Below, in pieces: positions 6,750-9,643 of a stretch of 9,643 nt of DNA. Position 1 is the first letter of the stretch. Each line of letters opens with the position of its first letter. The notes below the pieces were generated by a model that saw only the letters and a list, made by a program, of their open reading frames with translations, ran no database searches and had not been told where the DNA came from. The translations under genes were made by a program, and so were the position numbers. The stretch comes from Dehalococcoidia bacterium. Its GTDB lineage: Bacteria > Chloroflexota > Dehalococcoidia > Dehalococcoidales > RBG-16-60-22. Location of the stretch: contig JABMRL010000223.1 of the NCBI GenBank assembly GCA_013202615.1, forward strand, positions 1-9,643, in the 5' to 3' direction.

Positions 6750-7262
6750 ATGAGTTCGTTGCAGCTGATATCATCTGAGCCCATCCCCGAGGCCGTTGAA
6801 AAGGCGTTTCTGGTGAAGTTGCGTTCGAAGATGTTCACCAGCGCTGTCTTACTGGTGAAAACCGTTCGGGCTATTCAAAAGAAGTACGGCGACGAGGGCG
6901 TAGAGGCAATTCATGATGCCTTCAAAGAGGTGGCAGTTGAAAGAGGTGGAAAGATGGCACGCGAGGCAGGCGCCTCCACCTTAAAAGCTTTCTGCTCTGC
7001 CCTCGAAGCGGGATGTACCGGCAGCCACGAGTGGCGCAAACTCGAGGACACGGATAAACGTCAGGCTTATCGTTTTACGAGGTGCATGTGGGCAGAGATA
7101 TTCGCCGAGCTGGACGCTCTGGATATCGGTTTCTGGTTGTGTGAGGGAGATGCTCCCATGTCCTCAGCATTCAATCCCGCCATTGGCTTCCAGCGCACAA
7201 AGACGCTGATGGAAGGGCACGATTGCTGTGACCACATATTTTACCTGGAAAAAGAGGAATGA
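6750..7262 (+). CDS. L-2-amino-thiazoline-4-carboxylic acid hydrolase family protein
   Basis: The family (PF14196) is named after an enzyme that opens the ring of L-2-amino-thiazoline-4-carboxylate to give N-carbamoyl-L-cysteine; most members have no known role. The sequence shows the family's C-terminal pattern: RCMWAEIFAEL (111-121), then CEGD (131-134), FNPAIGFQRTKTLMEG (141-156) and DCCDHIFY (158-165). The conserved Cys131 and Cys159/160 together with His162 are plausible catalytic or metal-binding residues, which is inference. Residues 1-110 are mostly helical. Length (170) is usual for the small soluble versions. The ATG has a perfect AGGAGG five bases upstream (6739-6744). The stop is one base before the panB start, so the two are translated together. 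True ATC hydrolysis is not implied by the context. Confidence 0.8.
   Translation: MSSLQLISSEPIPEAVEKAFLVKLRSKMFTSAVLLVKTVRAIQKKYGDEGVEAIHDAFKEVAVERGGKMAREAGASTLKAFCSALEAGCTGSHEWRKLEDTDKRQAYRFTRCMWAEIFAELDALDIGFWLCEGDAPMSSAFNPAIGFQRTKTLMEGHDCCDHIFYLEKEE
7253..7258 (+). promoter_or_regulatory. Shine-Dalgarno site fixing the panB start at 7264
   Basis: AGAGGA lies five bases before ATG at 7264. An upstream in-frame GTG at 7228 would add 12 residues inside the previous gene; that extension has no homology to PanB and weaker ribosome-binding support. Confidence 0.65.
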
Positions 7263-7263
7263 A

Positions 7264-8109
7264 ATGGAGCGCAAAAAGATAACTCCACAGGACCTGCTGA
7301 TTAAGAAGGAACAGGGCCAGAAGATAGTACGGGTGGTGTGCTATGACTACCCGATGGCGTTGCTCGCCGACCGTGCCGGGGTGGATTCAATACTGGTAGG
7401 TGATTCGGTGGGGATGGTCGTGCTGGGAGAAACCAGCACCGTGCCGATAACCATGGAGCAGATGGTACACCACTGTAAAGCGGTGATGCGGGCGGTCAAG
7501 TATGCCCTGGTGATAGGGGACCTCCCTTTTCTATCCTACCAGACGTGTATTCCAGATGCGATCTACAATGCTGGAGTGTTGATGAAATACGGCGGTGTGG
7601 ATGCGGTGAAACTTGAGGGAGGGGAGGAATTTGCTCCAACGGTTGAGGCAATTGTGAAGGCTGGTATTCCGGTGGTGGGGCACATCGGGCTCACTCCCCA
7701 GACCATCTCCAAGCTGGGCGGGTATAAGGTACAGGGCACCGATATCGCCACCGCCCGCAAACTGGTTAAGGATGCCAAAGCATTGGAAGCGGCCGGGGCA
7801 TTCATGCTTACTCTGGAATGCGTACCCGACCGGGTGGCCGAACTTATCTGTAAGGCATTGACCATACCGGCCACAGGCATTGGCGCCGGACCGTACACGG
7901 ACGGACAATCGCTGAATGTTTATGATTTGCTGGGGATTTTTGAGCGGTTCACCCCCAAGTTTGTTAAGAAATATGCCAACCTGTCGGAAACTATATTGCA
8001 GGCACTGCAGCAATACAAAGCAGAAGTGGAGCAAGGTGTGTTCCCCGGACCGGAACATACCTACCATATCGAGAAAAAAATACTGGACGAAGTGCTGGAA
8101 GGCAAGTGA
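7264..8109 (+). CDS. panB: 3-methyl-2-oxobutanoate hydroxymethyltransferase (PanB)
   Basis: The first enzyme of pantothenate and coenzyme A synthesis: it adds a hydroxymethyl group from 5,10-methylenetetrahydrofolate to 2-oxoisovalerate, giving ketopantoate. Numbered from ATG 7264 (281 residues, usual 260-285), the TIM-barrel family motifs are all present: ILVGDSVGMVVLG (43-55), IGDLPFLSY (84-92), DAVKLEGG (113-120), GIPVVGHIGLTPQ (134-146), GGYKVQG (152-158) and LTLECVP (182-188). The Mg ligands Asp47, Asp86 and Glu118, substrate Lys116, His140 and the proposed base Glu185 match E. coli Asp45, Asp84, Glu114, Lys112, His136 and Glu181. The stretch ATGIGAGPYTDGQSLNVYDL (203-222) departs from the usual TIGIGAG...DGQVLV. 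panC and panD are not adjacent; the partner is the ATC-hydrolase-family gene one base upstream. Confidence 0.92.
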   Translation: MERKKITPQDLLIKKEQGQKIVRVVCYDYPMALLADRAGVDSILVGDSVGMVVLGETSTVPITMEQMVHHCKAVMRAVKYALVIGDLPFLSYQTCIPDAIYNAGVLMKYGGVDAVKLEGGEEFAPTVEAIVKAGIPVVGHIGLTPQTISKLGGYKVQGTDIATARKLVKDAKALEAAGAFMLTLECVPDRVAELICKALTIPATGIGAGPYTDGQSLNVYDLLGIFERFTPKFVKKYANLSETILQALQQYKAEVEQGVFPGPEHTYHIEKKILDEVLEGK

Positions 8110-8158
8110 AATCAAAGTAAGGTATAGGTAGCCGGGGTTTGCTCTCTGGCAATGACTA

Positions 8159-9142
8159 TCAGGCGAGCGAGTAGAAAATCTCGTTGTTTTCAAAGGCGCT
8201 CTTTACGGCGCCTTTCTTTTCGAGGTATTTCAGATGGGCTGCCGTTTCGCCAACGGCAAACCATTTTTGCGCGGGCGGGAAATCGGCCCAGGAACGGCAA
8301 TTCAAATTCCAGGTTACACAGGATGCTATTTTGTAAGCTGTTTCCTTTCCGGTTTCAAGGGCCGATAGAATCTCATTTGCCCTGGCCTGGTGATGGGCCT
8401 GAAGTTCTCTCACTCTTTTTCGGTGGCTCTTCCCTGCCTTTCGGTGACCCGGCAGGACGATATCACATTCGAAGTCATAGATTTTGTCCAGGCTGGCTAA
8501 ATACCTGTTAAGTGAATCTTCCATCTCGGGCCAGCACGTTATATTGGGAGTGATGTCAAAAAGGATGTGGTCTCCAGAAAGTAGCAGTTTTTTATTGGGC
8601 TCGTAGAGGCACATATGACCTGGAGAGTGCCCCGGGGTCTCAATGCAGCGGAATGAGTAGTCTCCGATTTCAAGAACATCATCCTCCTTCAAAACGGTGA
8701 AAGCGATGCGCTGCTTTAAGCCGAAGCGATGAAACGGGTGGTGCTTTATTGACTCCTCAAGTTCAGCTTTAGGAAAGCCATTTGATATATAAAACGCGTA
8801 ACGTTTTTGCCAGCGTTTTTCGCTTTCAGAACGAGTACAATTTACCATGCGTGCTTCTTTTTGATTAAAGTAGACGCGTGATGTGTCGGTCTTGAGCTCA
8901 GCCAGCAGTCCCAGATGGTCTACGTGCAAATGGGTTATAAAGAAATCAGTACGGGCTAAATCCACCCTCAGTTTTTTCAGGCCGGTCAGCATTTCCTGCT
9001 TGCATTCTTCCTGGTTCTGACCGGTATCAATAAGCAAGTAGCGCCCATCGCCTTTAATCAGGTAAGAATTGAGAGCCTTCAGCGGACTTCGCGGTAGGGG
9101 GATTTCTATACGGTATATGTTTGACAGGACTTCATCAATCAT
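8159..9142 (-). CDS. Metallo-beta-lactamase-fold hydrolase with C-terminal winged-helix-like domain
   Basis: A binuclear zinc hydrolase of the glyoxalase II / LACTB2-like branch. The metal-binding residues are complete: THLHVDHLG (70-78; His71, His73, Asp75, His76), TPGHSPGH (169-176; His172), SGDHILF (189-195; Asp191) and LPGHRKAG (230-237; His233). The last 85 residues (about 240-327), with HHQARANEILSAL, AAHLKYLEKKGAVKS and a short beta end, look like the small DNA-binding-like helical domain (BLACT_WH type) common in LACTB2-like proteins. At 327 residues the length fits such proteins. There is no signal peptide, so it is cytoplasmic. Candidate activities are thioester, lactone or RNA hydrolysis; none can be chosen. 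The ATG at 9142 fits the family start but is preceded only by a weak AGAG, and no clear promoter is seen upstream. Confidence 0.9.
   Translation of the reverse strand: MIDEVLSNIYRIEIPLPRSPLKALNSYLIKGDGRYLLIDTGQNQEECKQEMLTGLKKLRVDLARTDFFITHLHVDHLGLLAELKTDTSRVYFNQKEARMVNCTRSESEKRWQKRYAFYISNGFPKAELEESIKHHPFHRFGLKQRIAFTVLKEDDVLEIGDYSFRCIETPGHSPGHMCLYEPNKKLLLSGDHILFDITPNITCWPEMEDSLNRYLASLDKIYDFECDIVLPGHRKAGKSHRKRVRELQAHHQARANEILSALETGKETAYKIASCVTWNLNCRSWADFPPAQKWFAVGETAAHLKYLEKKGAVKSAFENNEIFYSLA
8192..8220 (+). terminator. Rho-independent terminator of the ATC-hydrolase-family / panB unit
   Basis: A perfect 8-base inverted repeat AAAGGCGC (8192-8199) and GCGCCTTT (8208-8215) with an 8-base loop is followed by CTTTT, giving TTTCTTTT on the plus strand. 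It lies 82 bases after the panB stop. It is wholly inside the coding sequence of the convergent hydrolase (residues around KKGAVKSAFENN). On the minus strand it lacks a trailing T tract, so it should act only on plus-strand transcripts. Confidence 0.6.
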
Positions 9143-9301
9143 GGTTTGCTCTGTTAATTCTACGGCTTATTGGTATCTGTTGTCTAACAATCACGTAATG
9201 CTTACAGTAGAACAGGGGACTCGCAGACTGGGTTAAGGGTGATACTGACGAGGAGGGGGTTCCCTTTTTGTGGGCCATAACATTTGACATAATATTAAAA
9301 A
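9143..9301. other. Intergenic region upstream of the metallo-hydrolase gene
   Basis: 159 bases without a gene. It holds two short perfect inverted repeats, TTGT-CTA-ACAA (9180-9190) and GTAA-TGC-TTAC (9195-9205), whose centres are 15 bases apart, about 40-65 bases before the hydrolase ATG. They could be operator half-sites but are short enough to arise by chance. No convincing promoter or terminator is seen. Confidence 0.3.
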
Positions 9302-9643
9302 TCAGTCAAACAGGCACAAAGTGGCCCCACTCACAACCACCGCCAGGGCGATGCCCAGCGCAATCTGGACCAGAGTGTGCTCATGATTGTGGTACTTGGC
9401 CCAGCCAATCAGAGGAACAGCGGCCCAGAGAATGAGAAAAATTTGCCCCCAGGTTAATACTGACATGACTACAAGGACAGTGACCGCTGATAGGTGATAG
9501 CTTATCCTGTAGAATATATTCAGCAGGGCTGCCACAATTGAACCTGCAAGCAATGCTAAAAGTGTGCGCAGCATAAAAGGTGGAGCCTCAAGAAATAACA
9601 GAATTACCAGGCAGGGCAGGCCAAGTAAAAAACTCAGAATCAA
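9302..9643 (-). CDS. PAP2-superfamily-like integral membrane protein (5' partial)
   Basis: The frame is open to the right edge of the window, so only the C-terminal 113 residues are present; a TTG at the very edge is probably internal. At least four hydrophobic segments are seen (about 2-19, 24-45, 51-78 as one or two spans, 92-111). RISYHLSAVTVL (46-57) and PLIGWAKYHNHEHTLVQIAL (77-96) match the last two PAP2 motifs: a SxH-type motif with His50, and the WAR...H...Q/D motif with His87/His89 and Gln93 where many members have Asp. A lipid phosphatase or phosphotransferase role in the membrane is possible; the changed Asp leaves activity uncertain. It is upstream of, and in the same direction as, the metallo-hydrolase gene, 159 bases away. 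Confidence 0.7.
   Translation of the reverse strand: MILSFLLGLPCLVILLFLEAPPFMLRTLLALLAGSIVAALLNIFYRISYHLSAVTVLVVMSVLTWGQIFLILWAAVPLIGWAKYHNHEHTLVQIALGIALAVVVSGATLCLFD

Noticed and set aside
7228..7263. Longer panB starting at GTG 7228.
   Set aside because: The added residues overlap the preceding gene, have no family similarity, and the ATG at 7264 has a well-placed Shine-Dalgarno site.
7531..8193. A 220-codon minus-strand open frame opposite panB.
   Set aside because: Antisense to conserved PanB motifs, no domain features; it also overlaps the end of the real hydrolase gene.
9251..9269. G-rich/C-T-rich hairpin ending in T5 on the plus strand.
   Set aside because: The stem needs two G-U pairs and uses up the T tract, and no plus-strand gene ends upstream of it.

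Overview
This is ordinary bacterial chromosomal sequence, about 9.6 kb and densely coding. It has nine protein-coding regions, of which the first and last are cut by the window edges. I see no RNA genes, CRISPR arrays, insertion sequences or phage genes. The gene set suggests an anaerobic bacterium that lives on organic acids: an electron-transfer flavoprotein pair fused in an operon to an FAD-dependent 2-hydroxy-acid dehydrogenase, an orphan thiamine-diphosphate (ThDP) enzyme, an ATC-hydrolase-family protein and a PanB-type enzyme. The combination and style recall uncultured Chloroflexota of the Dehalococcoidia type, but that is a tentative reading from gene content, not proof.

Layout, left to right. 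Positions 1-1010 (+) hold the C-terminal part of an unrecognised protein with a coiled coil and a metallopeptidase-like helix whose expected first zinc histidine is glutamate. It is followed by a DNA repair methyltransferase (ogt-like, 1069-1578, +). A ThDP-dependent decarboxylase or lyase (1594-3228, -) faces it with only 15 bases between the stops. A 272-base divergent intergenic region then separates that enzyme from the operon etfB - etfA - FAD dehydrogenase (3501-6659, +), whose genes overlap by 4 and 14 bases. A new extended -10 promoter probably starts a second unit of an ATC-hydrolase-family protein and panB (6750-8109, +), separated by a single base. A strong hairpin and T-rich tract that would end this unit lies inside the 3' end of the convergent metallo-beta-lactamase-fold hydrolase gene (8159-9142, -). 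The window ends with the C-terminal part of a PAP2-like membrane protein (9302-9643, -).

How the genes may work together (inference): the etfB-etfA-dehydrogenase order is that of the lactate dehydrogenase/Etf complex of acetogens (LctB-LctC-LctD). The dehydrogenase would oxidise a 2-hydroxy acid to a 2-oxo acid and pass electrons to EtfAB. The divergent ThDP enzyme belongs to a family that acts on 2-oxo acids or 2-hydroxyacyl-CoA. PanB uses 2-oxoisovalerate. A branched or short 2-hydroxy-acid / 2-oxo-acid catabolic locus is therefore a reasonable working idea, but the substrate cannot be read from the sequence.
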